Source: Isoetes taiwanensis (lineage: Eukaryota; Streptophyta; Lycopodiopsida; Isoetales; Isoetaceae). Taken from it: a stretch of 64,000 nt of DNA. The stretch is taken from positions 17,210,006-17,274,005 of the forward strand of contig JAJEKV010000008.1 of NCBI GenBank assembly GCA_021234155.1, given 5' to 3'. The notes beneath the pieces are model-generated. The model saw nothing but the letters and a program-made list of their open reading frames with translations. It did not search any database and was not told the DNA's origin. The translations under genes and the position numbers were made by a program. Numbering within the stretch: position 1 is the first letter of the stretch; every line of letters starts with the position of its first letter. This document shows, piece after piece, positions 46,011-55,124 of the stretch.

Positions 46011-46014
46011 TTTT

Positions 46015-47680
46015 GCAAGGTCGGCTTCATAGAGTCCTTCATAGTGCAAGCACTTGTATTAATATAAAAACTTGCTTATATCAGTCTAAAACGACAATGG
46101 GATGTCTAATGAACATTATTTGGTTTCTTATATAAACCAATATCAATAAAAAAGCAGAACATTAAGAATTAAATCGTATAAATCAATAACATTTACAGCA
46201 CAAAAACATTAAGAATTTGATGGAGAAAAATGTAACCAATTGAATGAGGAAACTTATAACATTGTTGATCTTACTACTGGCAGTATTTTGTATATTTAGT
46301 AAAGCAATAGTAATTGCATTGTCCAAAATACTGGCATCTTTAATGTCTTGATGAAAAACCATTAGCATGTAGTCTCTATTGTTTCATAAAAAAAATGATC
46401 TATTTCATTATATGGAACAACATTGATTTATATAAAAAAATGTAGACAACGATCTTCAAATTGCAAAAATAACTGAAGCAAAACCATTACGAGTTTATGG
46501 CATACATCAGGAAATGGATGACATACGTAAAACACATGAATAATTCACTATTAAGACCATAGTATTAAATTAATAAAATTTGGCATTGTTTTATTGCAAT
46601 GGTTTCAAGTAACAATTGTTGCAAAAAGCTGATAATAGTTCGTTTTTGGGGGCCATGTGTAAGGGATAGAAGCCAATTGCTTGGTGGTGCAACAAATGTA
46701 AGACGCAGCTTATGGAAGCATAAGTTGACACCATAGTCATCTCTTTTAGCCCTCCTCAGATGACATTGGAAAAATTCTTCTCGCCTTGAAGTACCTCCAA
46801 CATTTGTTAGAGGTTGCATTTGCCAAGAAGCAACTCCAACACGCGGGGATGAACAAGGTGTCCGTATACTTCCAACATGCATTGAAGGGGGACCTTGTGT
46901 AACCTGTCTAGAAGGTGCTATATGACCTCCACTCCTGTTGCAGGTGCGAATGATTTAGAGATCTTGCCAACCAATGCATGAGACATTGTAAAGACCTAAA
47001 ACATATGTTGGAAGTGTCGAGCTCCCAACTCCACCTCCAACAGAAGCTCCAACATGTATGGAAAGCACTGTTCCATGTGCAATTGAACATTCACCACTCA
47101 CAACACAAGAAGATGCGGCTGTAGTGACGTTGAAGGTACAACCGAAGAAGAGGGGACTGGGAGAAGCCCGAGGAGTGCACCTAATGTAAAGTCTATATGG
47201 CATGTGCGTGCATAGGGTTAAGAGAAATTATCCCTTATACGGAAATTTTCTAAGAAAATATACCTCATATTTTATATACCCCTACCATATTTATCTTATA
47301 TACATACGGAATTCAAGCAAGAAAAATACCCCCTCCCATATATAGGTATGGTTTTGGCCCCCAAAAAACCCCCTCCCGTACACTCACATGTTTTCTATGG
47401 TTTTTACTGAGTGCATCCGGGAGGGGGGCAAGAAGTTCTAATATCTACAGACATGCTAGTAAAAAGAGGACTGAATATGTGGTAATAATATTGTCAAGGA
47501 TTAAGGTGCACAAACACAGCTTTTCCTTTCTCATCATAGCCAGATCCATGAGTGGGCCAGCATATGAGCATCCACGACACTCATCCATGGAGAAACCACT
47601 ATAGAATCCTTATGTGGCCTGTTTGGGTTAGCCGTGGTGTGTTTTGAAAGGCTACAACTGGATCTCATCATATCCACCAA
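46015..47680. other. No recognisable gene
   Basis: AT-rich up to 46560. Minus-strand frames at 46565-46882 and 46955-47203 are unrecognised, and CTCCAACATG-type words recur across them. 47210-47420 is AT-rich with TATACGG words as at the window start. Confidence 0.3.
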
Positions 47681-47689
47681 AAGGGGCTG

Positions 47690-48015
47690 AAGTAGTCAGA
47701 CCCTAACTCACCTGCAATTTAGCAAATTTCTTGGGCAATATTGATATCATTAGAAAGCCCTCGCTCCAAGACTTTCCAACAAGCCAAGCACGTCTAAAAC
47801 CAACACTATTTGTGAGAGTTCTGGCCAAAACAACTTCGCAGCTAAACCCTAGCACCAACGAGGACTGGAATTGTCAAACTCTTTCTTTGCACTAAATCGA
47901 CTAAATCAGCACCCAAATCTTATAGCAATGGAAGGAGGATACCAAGAGCTTTCCAATGAGCTCAAGCATGCCCAAAAAGACACCAAAATCAAGAGCTATA
48001 ATTAGAAGACTGAAG
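47690..48015 (-). repeat. Dispersed retroelement-type repeat (inverse of 955-1275)
   Basis: On the minus strand it carries ATAGCTCTTGATTTTGGTGT and GAGCTCATTGGAAAGCTC, and a second module with GTTGGAAAGTCTTGGAGCGA. It has the same two-module organisation as 955-1275. Confidence 0.5.
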
Positions 48016-48154
48016 CAGAAACCCGAGATGCCGCCATCAGCGACCTCCTTCCAAAATTTGGAAATTGACAATGTTAGCCTAACCTTTCTTGTACTATGGA
48101 CATATATATAAAACATTGTCTGTATCAATAAAAATATCATGGCGCACTATGGGC

Positions 48155-48320
48155 ACCAATTTCTATGCTAATACTACTAAAACGTTTGACTTTTCTATGC
48201 TAATACTATTACAACGTTTGACTATTAGTATGATACAAAAGGAAAAAGCTGCTACATGAAATGCAAATGGGATACCATCATTACAGAATCATAGGATACC
48301 ATCATTACAGAATCATACAT
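48155..48320. repeat. Two adjacent direct duplications
   Basis: TTTCTATGCTAATACTA-TAAAACGTTTGAC is present twice (about 48160 and 48193). GGATACCATCATTACAGAAT-CATA is present twice (about 48271 and 48293). Both look recent. Confidence 0.75.
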
Positions 48321-48401
48321 AAGCAATTTCGAATTTAGAAATCACAATAGAAAACCATGCGAGAGCATAGACTTATGTTCACATAATCTATACTAACTTC
48401 A

Positions 48402-48850
48402 CTAAACTTGACAACTACTCCCATCATACCCCTGCTCGACGACGCACATATTGGAAAGAATGTATTCATTACCCCAGCGGGAGTGTCGCTCAGTGATACT
48501 GGAGTCGAGGGTTCTAACTTGTAGTTCAGCTTGACACTGCCAACATGCATCCCAGTACACATAAACAAGCCTAACCATCCCATTGCGCACTAGATCAAAG
48601 GATCCCTCTGCCCCACTAGGAGAGTTATCTCTACCCGCAGATGATACGCGCATAGACTGCCCATTATAGATGGTTTTTCCTTCAGGAGACTGGACCTCAT
48701 CATGGTAATTATAATTTCCAAGAACCCATTTTCCCCAAGGAAGCCATGCCTTGGACACAGATACACTACCAGAGCCTATGTATGTTATCTGCATATCAAA
48801 GTGGTTCCCCTCGGCGTTGCCCGGGACCTTGAACTTTATTACTTGGGGTT
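48402..48850 (-). CDS. Aegerolysin-family domain protein (5' exon not found)
   Basis: Reading the minus strand from a good splice acceptor (CATTTTCTAG, ending at 48851) the frame runs 149 codons to a stop at 48402. Features fitting the aegerolysin family (Pfam PF06355) are size, all-beta character, WGKW in the first third, SSAGRDNSPSGAEGSFDL in the centre (the family has a Cys-Gly-Arg...Ser-Gly-Thr-Glu-Gly core) and VYWDACW, with the conserved Tyr-Trp-Asp. Aegerolysins bind membrane sphingolipids and some form pores with a MACPF partner. They are best known from fungi and bacteria. No partner gene is seen here. The upstream exon or signal peptide cannot be placed with confidence, so the start is unknown; an internal ATG at about residue 27 of this exon is the next option. 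Confidence 0.7.
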
Positions 48851-49089
48851 CTAGAAAATGAAACAATATAGAACATATCAATCATGTATTACAACTGTAT
48901 TACCTTGCTGGAATGGAAGACTATCACCATGTCCATTATAATGTGATGTGGTTTATGCAAGCACCTCATTTTATAGTGCCCATCCCCCAATTGAAAGTGT
49001 GGTGCAAATATGGCTACTTTAAGCTCTCATCTTATGGTTATTAAATAGACATAAGGTAAGAGCTGTGATTTAATTAATTAATGGTTTCT

Positions 49090-49275
49090 ACAGATGTCGA
49101 AGTACCAGGCAGACAAATTTACCATTTGCCCACTGCAACGAAAGGACACCTTTTGAAAGAACGTAGCATCTAAATAGAAAAAAGGATTGCGGTGTTCCTA
49201 TAGATGTCGAAATAAAAAACATAAAAAATTACCATGCCAGACTATTCATTGCCACAGAAAGATGACATCTTCTCT
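49090..49275 (-). repeat. Local duplication upstream of the aegerolysin-like gene
   Basis: TAGATGTCGAA(G/A)TA...CAAATTTACCAT...CCACTG(C)AACG(A)AAGG(A)... at 49092 and its diverged copy at 49208 (ATAGATGTCGAAATA...AAATTACCATGCC...CACAGAAAG). On the minus strand each contains an ATGGTAA word that could be a splice donor, so these may be duplicated first exons of the gene at 48402. Confidence 0.4.
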
Positions 49276-49279
49276 CAGC

Positions 49280-49828
49280 ATCTGGTGAACGGATTGTTTG
49301 AACAGAAAATGCAGTGCTGAAAAATTTTAACAAAGCAGAAACAACGAAAAGTGATAAACTACATTATGTATGTAGTGATATAGCCTTCTTGCCCAATCCT
49401 ATATACATAATATAATGCAGTGCCAATTTTTCTATTCAAGACAATAAACATGTCCTTTACATGTTATGCGAGAAAGGGACACTATATCTATCATGCAAGA
49501 AAGAAACCTTGTCATTGCAACAGCCAACCCCCTGTCATTGTAGTAGTTTCTCTTATTATATTTCTCAATACTTTGGCCACTCATAACGAATATCCGCTTT
49601 GTTTCTTTGACCCTAAGTTAGATTGATATGGTGGAGATGTGGTCTGGAGGAGATAGTAAAATTCTATTACAGAGTTTTTTGCATTCTGGCTGGGGTGAAC
49701 TCATGGTAATGCATGATGCAGCAAGATGTAATGTAACCCACCAGTAGGTCAAAATTTGTGTGGGTTATGGTGTATTTGTAGGTAATACTAGTAAATATGT
49801 GCCAGACATTGTATTTTAAATGTACAAT
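49280..49828. other. No recognisable gene
   Basis: Intergenic. A 68-codon frame at 49420-49626 has no domain. Confidence 0.4.
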
Positions 49829-49829
49829 A

Positions 49830-50350
49830 ATGACGATTTACATGCCATTCTTGGCATGGAAACAAGACGATGCGCGAAGCACAGAACCCTGTCGACATGT
49901 CAGGAATGGCATGTAAATTGCCGTTCTTGCAACGTAAAAAACACTTAGAAATTTTGCAACGTCTGCAAATAGCAGCGTGCCACGTGGCGACGTTTCAAAC
50001 CAAGAACGTTAATAAATTTTTGCTGAACGACAAACTTTCTACGGCAGGCTGCTGCTGCAGTTTCTACATGCATTCCAAGAACTTACCCATGTTTTACCCA
50101 GCATTCCGACCTCTTTACCCCATATTCCAAGGATTTACCCTGCATTCCGAAGGTTTTTACTGGGTGCATAATGGTTTCTAAGTTGTTCTTCACATTGCAC
50201 GAATGCCAATTTACATGCCATTCCTGTTTATCAGACATTCTGGAGATAGCACGCGGAGCCCTGTTGACATCTCCGGAATGTCTCTGTTGACATCTCCAAA
50301 ATGTCTAGTAAACAGACATTCCTATATACTTGAAGAACAAGCATGTAAAC
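49830..50350. mobile_element. MITE-like repeat with TTACATGCCATTC termini, copy 1
   Basis: Inverted words TTTACATGCCATTC(T/C)TG and GGAATGGCATGTAAATTG frame sub-blocks at 49838-49920 and 50208-50230. CATTCCGGAGAT / ACATTCCTATAT inverted words follow up to 50330. Inside lies GTGCCACGTGGCGACGTTTC (a CACGTG G-box palindrome, about 49978) and repeated TTACCC...CATTCC units (50085-50150). The copy at 58620-59245 has the same components. Confidence 0.6.
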
Positions 50351-50351
50351 C

Positions 50352-50670
50352 GCCATTATTGTATAGGGGAAAGGAAATCGGGAACCCCTTCCACAGTGGA
50401 CAGGGGAGCCTCGCGACCGGCGACAGCCGGGAGCGAGTCCTCTGTCACTGCGGAAGGGGGGACCGATTTGCTTCCCCTACAACAAGGAAGATGGGAGCTT
50501 GCACCGGATCTTCAAGATTGGTGTTGATCTTCACCGGATCTTCACCGATTGCTCTTGATTTTTACCCTTTAAGCAGACTGTTTTCATTCTGGAATGTAGA
50601 GGACTTCCATGCAGCACTAGATTCATTCCAGCAACCCATCTTCCTTGTTTATATGGAATGGAAAGGGGGT
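50352..50670. other. No recognisable gene
   Basis: Short frames only. CACCGGATCTTCA is repeated at about 50501 and 50530. Confidence 0.35.
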
Positions 50671-50805
50671 CACCTGCAGAATCCGAGAGTGTCGTCGATG
50701 CGCGATCAGATTCTGCAGGTCAGGGGGCTGGCAAGAATGTCTGACCCCTTTCCATTGCACTACGTCAAGGTAAGCTTGATCGGATTCTGCAGGTTTCCTT
50801 GAGGC
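50670..50805 (+). repeat. Short inverted repeat plus copy of the 36.1-kb repeat
   Basis: CCTGCAGAATC at about 50679 pairs with GATTCTGCAGG at about 50709 (loop about 20 bp). CACTACGTCAAGGTAAGCT at 50758 and a third GATTCTGCAGG at about 50783 match the inverse of 36070-36150. Confidence 0.55.
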
Positions 50806-50985
50806 GATTTGTCATTCTGCAAAAGAATGATTCAAGAAAATAACATCAGGCTCATTCAGTTACCTTGATAAGAATGATTCTGGATAAAAGTGATTCTTGA
50901 ATCCGTAGGAATCAATACCCATTTGCCTTCACGTATACGTGGAAGCAACTTAGTTGCAATTCTCGAATGTAAAAAATTCAAGAGA

Positions 50986-51145
50986 GGGATAACGGCCTAC
51001 CCGAGTGTGTTATGCTAAAAAAAATTGAGGGCCATTTTGTGCATGGCCAAAATGTCGAGGGCGGAGCCCTCGACATTTTGGCCATGCACAAAATGGCCCA
51101 AATTTTTTTTAGCATAACACACGAGGGTGAAGGCCGATATCCGCT
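50986..51145. repeat. Near-perfect fold-back hairpin (57-bp arms, 3-bp loop)
   Basis: The arm 51005-51062 (GTGTGTTATGCTAAAAAAAA ... TCGAGGGC) is mirrored by 51066-51122 with essentially one mismatch or indel, and the loop is GGA. Weaker pairing extends outward (GGATAACGGCCT versus GGATATCGGCCT) to about 50986 and 51145. Candidates are a fold-back MITE or a precursor of small RNAs. No similar copy was found in the window. Confidence 0.9.
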
Positions 51146-51475
51146 TTAACAAACCCGATCCGAAGCCACCTTTGGATCTGGGAAAGATGTAGGCGCCTCA
51201 GATCTGGCAAAGGATGTAGGCGCCAGGATGCCGGATGCCAGATGCCGGATGCGAGCTTGTGGTTACTTTTTAGAGAGGAAGATTGATGCCAAGACTCCCT
51301 ATTCCATTTTTTTTCCGGTTCTTGAAACAGTTTTAGGTTTTTGAGCTCGGTTTTGGCGATTTGTGTAAGTTTTAGCTCGTTTTGAGAATCTTTAAGCTGT
51401 TTTTTTTGTAGTTGTAGATCGGACTTTAACGTTCTTATGTGCTTTGTGCAGGTCTACTATGGATATTCCATCATT
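51146..51475. other. No recognisable gene
   Basis: GATGCCGGATGC and GTAGGCGCC words are repeated at 51190-51260. GTTTTAGGTTTTTGAGCTCG-type repeats occur at 51330-51410. Possibly 5' flank or UTR of the following basic frame. Confidence 0.35.
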
Positions 51476-51479
51476 TTCC

Positions 51480-51993
51480 ATCTGGAGAAGAGTTTGAAGG
51501 CTCAGAGGAAAAACTCGGGAGGACGTAAAAAGAAACAAGGAGAGACTACAAAAAGGACGTAAAAAGAAGCAACCAAGAAGAAAGGCATTGCAATCTTTGG
51601 ATGGAAATTCGTTAGAGAAGCCCCAGAGGATTCAAGAGCATGTGAATGAGGAAGAAATACGGTAGGCTCTACCATTACCAATTGATTTCCTTGATTCGCA
51701 CTTCAGATTTTGAAAATGAAGAGCTTGGAAAAAGCAAAAAACGTGGATTTCTTGAGATTGATGAGCAGATGTGTCTGAAATTTGATAAGAAGGCTTCAAC
51801 AAAAAGGAAAGATGAGGCTTATGCACAAAGGTATTATGAGTGGAGGAACAGATATGGTGCTCGTTTTGGTGCATCAACATGCCAAAAACGCATTCAAGAA
51901 TTCAATCTAACAGACATGAGAGAATTTGGACAAAGATCTAGTCCAAAGTTGATTTTAGTGGCTATTTATCGCAAAATTGCTATATTTTTTTAG
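51480..51993 (+). pseudogene. Basic unrecognised frame, possible upstream exon
   Basis: A Lys-rich stretch (about 51490-51620) and a 115-codon frame (51646-51993) encode hydrophilic, basic protein (LEIDEQMCLKFDKKASTKRK, YYEWRNRYGARFGASTCQKR). It lies about 1.1 kb upstream of the tyrosine recombinase on the same strand and could be its N-terminal DNA-binding part or a separate transposon gene. No domain recognised. Confidence 0.3.
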
Positions 51994-52700
51994 ATTTTGG
52001 AGAATTTTGCCACTATGTTTAGTAGGCTTCCTTCAGTAAGAATATGAGTTTAATTCGCCAATTTTTTCTAGAAAAGCCTTCCCTCTTCTACCACATTCGC
52101 CAACTATATGAACTTAGTGAAGGAGCTTCTTCGCCTGTCTATCAATAATCTCAATTCTTAAATCTCTAACAGATCGCCTATTTAAAAACCATTGAGTTAC
52201 CAATTCCATATAGCTAGGGAGTATAGAGATGAAGATTTTGAATTCTGATTTGTGCTATATTTATGCCTTGAATGCATGATAAAGCCATACCATTTTATGT
52301 CTTTACTATGGAATATTGAGAAAATAGTACTCTGAAATACAATCACCAAAACAAAATGGGAGCTTACAACATTAAGTGACACTTATGTATGCCATTATCT
52401 TGCACTCGTGACATCAATGATGTGGTAGGATTTTAGACATCGCCACAAGTACTATACACATACTTTAGTGATTAATATTTATCGCCATATGCACTACGCA
52501 AATTCTTAAATGGGCAAAATTTATCGCCTTCCAAAAAATTTTTGAATCTAAAATTATCGCCAGAATAGTTATACCCAGATTAAGATATAGTGCCACTAAA
52601 ATCATCACTGATCTAGTCTTCTTTATCCAACAAATTGTGCAAAAAAATGGGAAACCCTACAGAGCTACGACAATTAAAGATTTCTTGACCACTTTTGGGA
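51994..52700. other. No recognisable gene
   Basis: AT-rich, with TATCGCC(A/T) words repeated (52480-52600). Confidence 0.35.
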
Positions 52701-53005
52701 GGTAAATTTGTTGTAGCAGATTTGATTGTTGGACATTATTATAGCAGCTTTTAAACATTATTGTAGCAGATTTATAGCAAATTTTATAGCAGATTATTTA
52801 TAGCAGATTTTATTGTATTATTGTAGATTTATAGCATTATTGATTGTAGCAGATTTACAGCAGATAGATTTATAGCAGATAGATTTATAGCAGATAGATT
52901 TATAGCAGATTTATAGCATTATAGATTTATTGTATTATTGTAGCAGATTTATAGCAGATTATTATAGCAGATTTTATCGCAAATTTTATAGCAGATTTGT
53001 AGCTA
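52700..53005. repeat. TTTATAGCAGAT minisatellite
   Basis: About twenty irregular copies of (T)TTATAGCAGAT(A/T), with perfect ATAGATTTATAGCAG runs at 52860-52915. It ends 65 bp before the ATG of the recombinase gene. Confidence 0.85.
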
Positions 53006-53070
53006 TCAAAGCATTATTTGATTTCAGATTGTTGAGAGAGGGACGTAGAACTCGGATACGGGAAACGGCA

Positions 53071-54457
53071 ATGGACGAGCCTGATATTAATATTTTTGAG
53101 CATCCCTTCTTTGCAGCTGCCAAGGAGGCAGCAAATCATGTCATTGCAAAAATTGTTGCTGCCCAGCCAAGGAAGCAATGCTTGAATCCTATTGATGTTG
53201 CCGTTATGAAACTTTTGTCCGCAGAAGAGTTTTTGTTATCAACACCAAATGGGTTGTTAAATCGTGTTATGCTTTATTGCATGGTAAACTTTCTAATCCG
53301 TGGCGGTAGGGAGTTATATGAGACAAAATTTGTTGAATTTGAACTTCTTGAAGACCATTATGGTCGTTTTGTAAGGTTAATTTTTTGTTATTCCTTATTA
53401 TGCCTATTTGATATTCTGATTTATTTCTGAATCCCTTTCTTATGTTGTAGGTTTATGCAGAAGCCCTCAAAGAATCACCCTGGAAATATTAATAATTGCA
53501 AGGAATCAGATATGAGAAAACCTGTTGAGGTTTATGAACACATTAATGCTGATGTGTATATGACATTCACAAAATATTTCTCTTGTTTACCACCAATTGC
53601 TCCTCATGAGGATATTTCAGAGCGTCATCTTCTTTTGGCAGCCAAGACTAGCATAGCAGGAGGAAATGCAATCTGGTATGCAAGTTGCAATTTAGGTATT
53701 AATAAAGTTGCTGCTGTCGGAAAACACATGAGTAATATACTTGGTAAGTGGTTTTTATTTTTATGTATTATTCTTAATGTTTAACTTTGATAAATGGTTT
53801 TTTCTTCTGTTTTCTGTTTCAGGTTTTCGTGTTTCAAATGTTTGCCTGCGTCATTATGCCATTACAAAGGGTCGTTTACAAGGTATTCGTGACGATAATC
53901 TGAAAGACTTGACTGGCCACAAACGAGTAGAAACACTACGCAACTATGATCATTCTGATAAACAACTAATGATGGCAATGCAAGCAAGTCTTAAGGTTGG
54001 TGGAGATTCTTATACGTCCGCAATTTCTTCCTTGCGCCAAAGGGCCAAAATAGTAAGTTCTTTCTTTCGTTGTCATTCTCAATCCTTGTATATTCACCTT
54101 TTTTTGTTGCTTTGCTTTCATAGTGCGTGAGCCTGATAAGAATGTTGAAGTGCCAACAACAATTTCAAGGAAAGTGTTGGCACTAGGGGAGAGAGAAGTC
54201 TGGAATTCACCATTTGAGGAAATAGAAGATGCTACAGGCTTGAGCATTGCTGTTGGAAACGTAAAAGACGTGCCCAAAGTCATTGAACCCATTGCAAAAG
54301 AGGCGAACTTTCAAATTTCAGAGGCACAACATCGCTTTTCAGTTGGTAAGTTTAATGACTTGTAATTTAAATTGCTCTTTGCATTTGATCATTTATATTA
54401 TTTACAGGTCAAGTTGGTATGCAACAGTCTGATTGTCAGCAGAATTGTCCTCAATAA
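53071..54457 (+). CDS. Crypton/DUF3504-type tyrosine recombinase, five exons
   Basis: The model has exons 53071-53370, 53461-53743, 53823-54052, 54132-54345 and 54408-54457. It gives 358 codons with GT-AG borders throughout, two of them (53461, 54132) chosen over nearby AGs to keep frame. The order matches the Crypton/ZMYM-associated recombinase domain (DUF3504). Arg I is in LIRGGRELYETKFVEFELL (R77). A linker (KPVEVYEH, RHLLLAAKT) is followed by AIWYASCNLGINKVAAVGKH, like the WY...PLGxN block. Then come NVCLRHYAIT (R204), LTGHKRVETL (H227) and RNYDHS (Y236, nucleophile). The His of the usual HxxR box is Val201 here. Such proteins cut and join DNA as circular Crypton intermediates; animal relatives are domesticated. 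Upstream sequence is in frame beyond 53071, so the start is tentative. Two Gln/Cys-rich tail segments follow (54408 and 54538). Confidence 0.8.
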
Positions 54458-54459
54458 GC

Positions 54460-55124
54460 TAAATTTGTTGGTAAGGGTAATTATTTTACGTTTAAATTTG
54501 TCCTCTTTACATTTGCTTGTGAATATCAATTACAGGTCAGTCTCTTCCAGCAGATTGTGCTTGTCCATCATTACAGAATCCGACTTATCAACTGAATCCT
54601 ACTCACCAACAAAATTCTACCCGTATCCTACTTGTCAATGTAATCCTACTAATCAATTTGGAGCTCCAAATAAAGGATTTACATTTACTTTTCTTTCAAC
54701 TAGTAAGTACAATTGGTTAATATGCAGCTTTTAATTGTCAAAACTAATATATGTGTTTTGTATTTGATAGGTTTCAAATGTTGCTTGCAATCCCTCCCAT
54801 ATTATCTCGTAAAAAAATATGTGCTTCAGATACATTGACCCTTTGATTCTTTTTGTAATACGTAAAAACATGTTATGAAAAATTGATATGAAAACCTGAA
54901 ATCTACAAAATTACTGTTGTTGGTATAACAATTGTGTAATACATGGTCTTGTATAATTTCCTAGGATTTTATGCATCCAATGCATAACATCCTAGCTTGT
55001 TTTAAATTCTCATTGTGAATGTACAAAAGTAAACTTGGGTCACAATGTGTTAGGGCTAGTAACGCAATTTGATCCAACGGGCGGAGATTTAATCTCACTG
55101 TAAAGGAGAGGATCGATTTGTTAA
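54460..55124. other. Possible extra tail exons; otherwise no gene
   Basis: A second segment bordered by TTACAG and ACTAGTAAGT (54538-54700) starts GQSLPADCACPSLQNPTYQL, echoing GQVGMQQSDCQQNCPQ of the last modelled exon. The stop TAA at 54455 precedes a donor-like GTAAGG (54471), so one nonsense change may have shortened the protein. Confidence 0.35.

Noticed and set aside
53071-54457. Phage-type integrase or retrotransposon (DIRS) recombinase
   Set aside because: No reverse transcriptase or RNase H lies nearby, and the linker blocks (WY...LGxN) fit the DUF3504/Crypton type better. DIRS origin cannot be fully excluded without a search.
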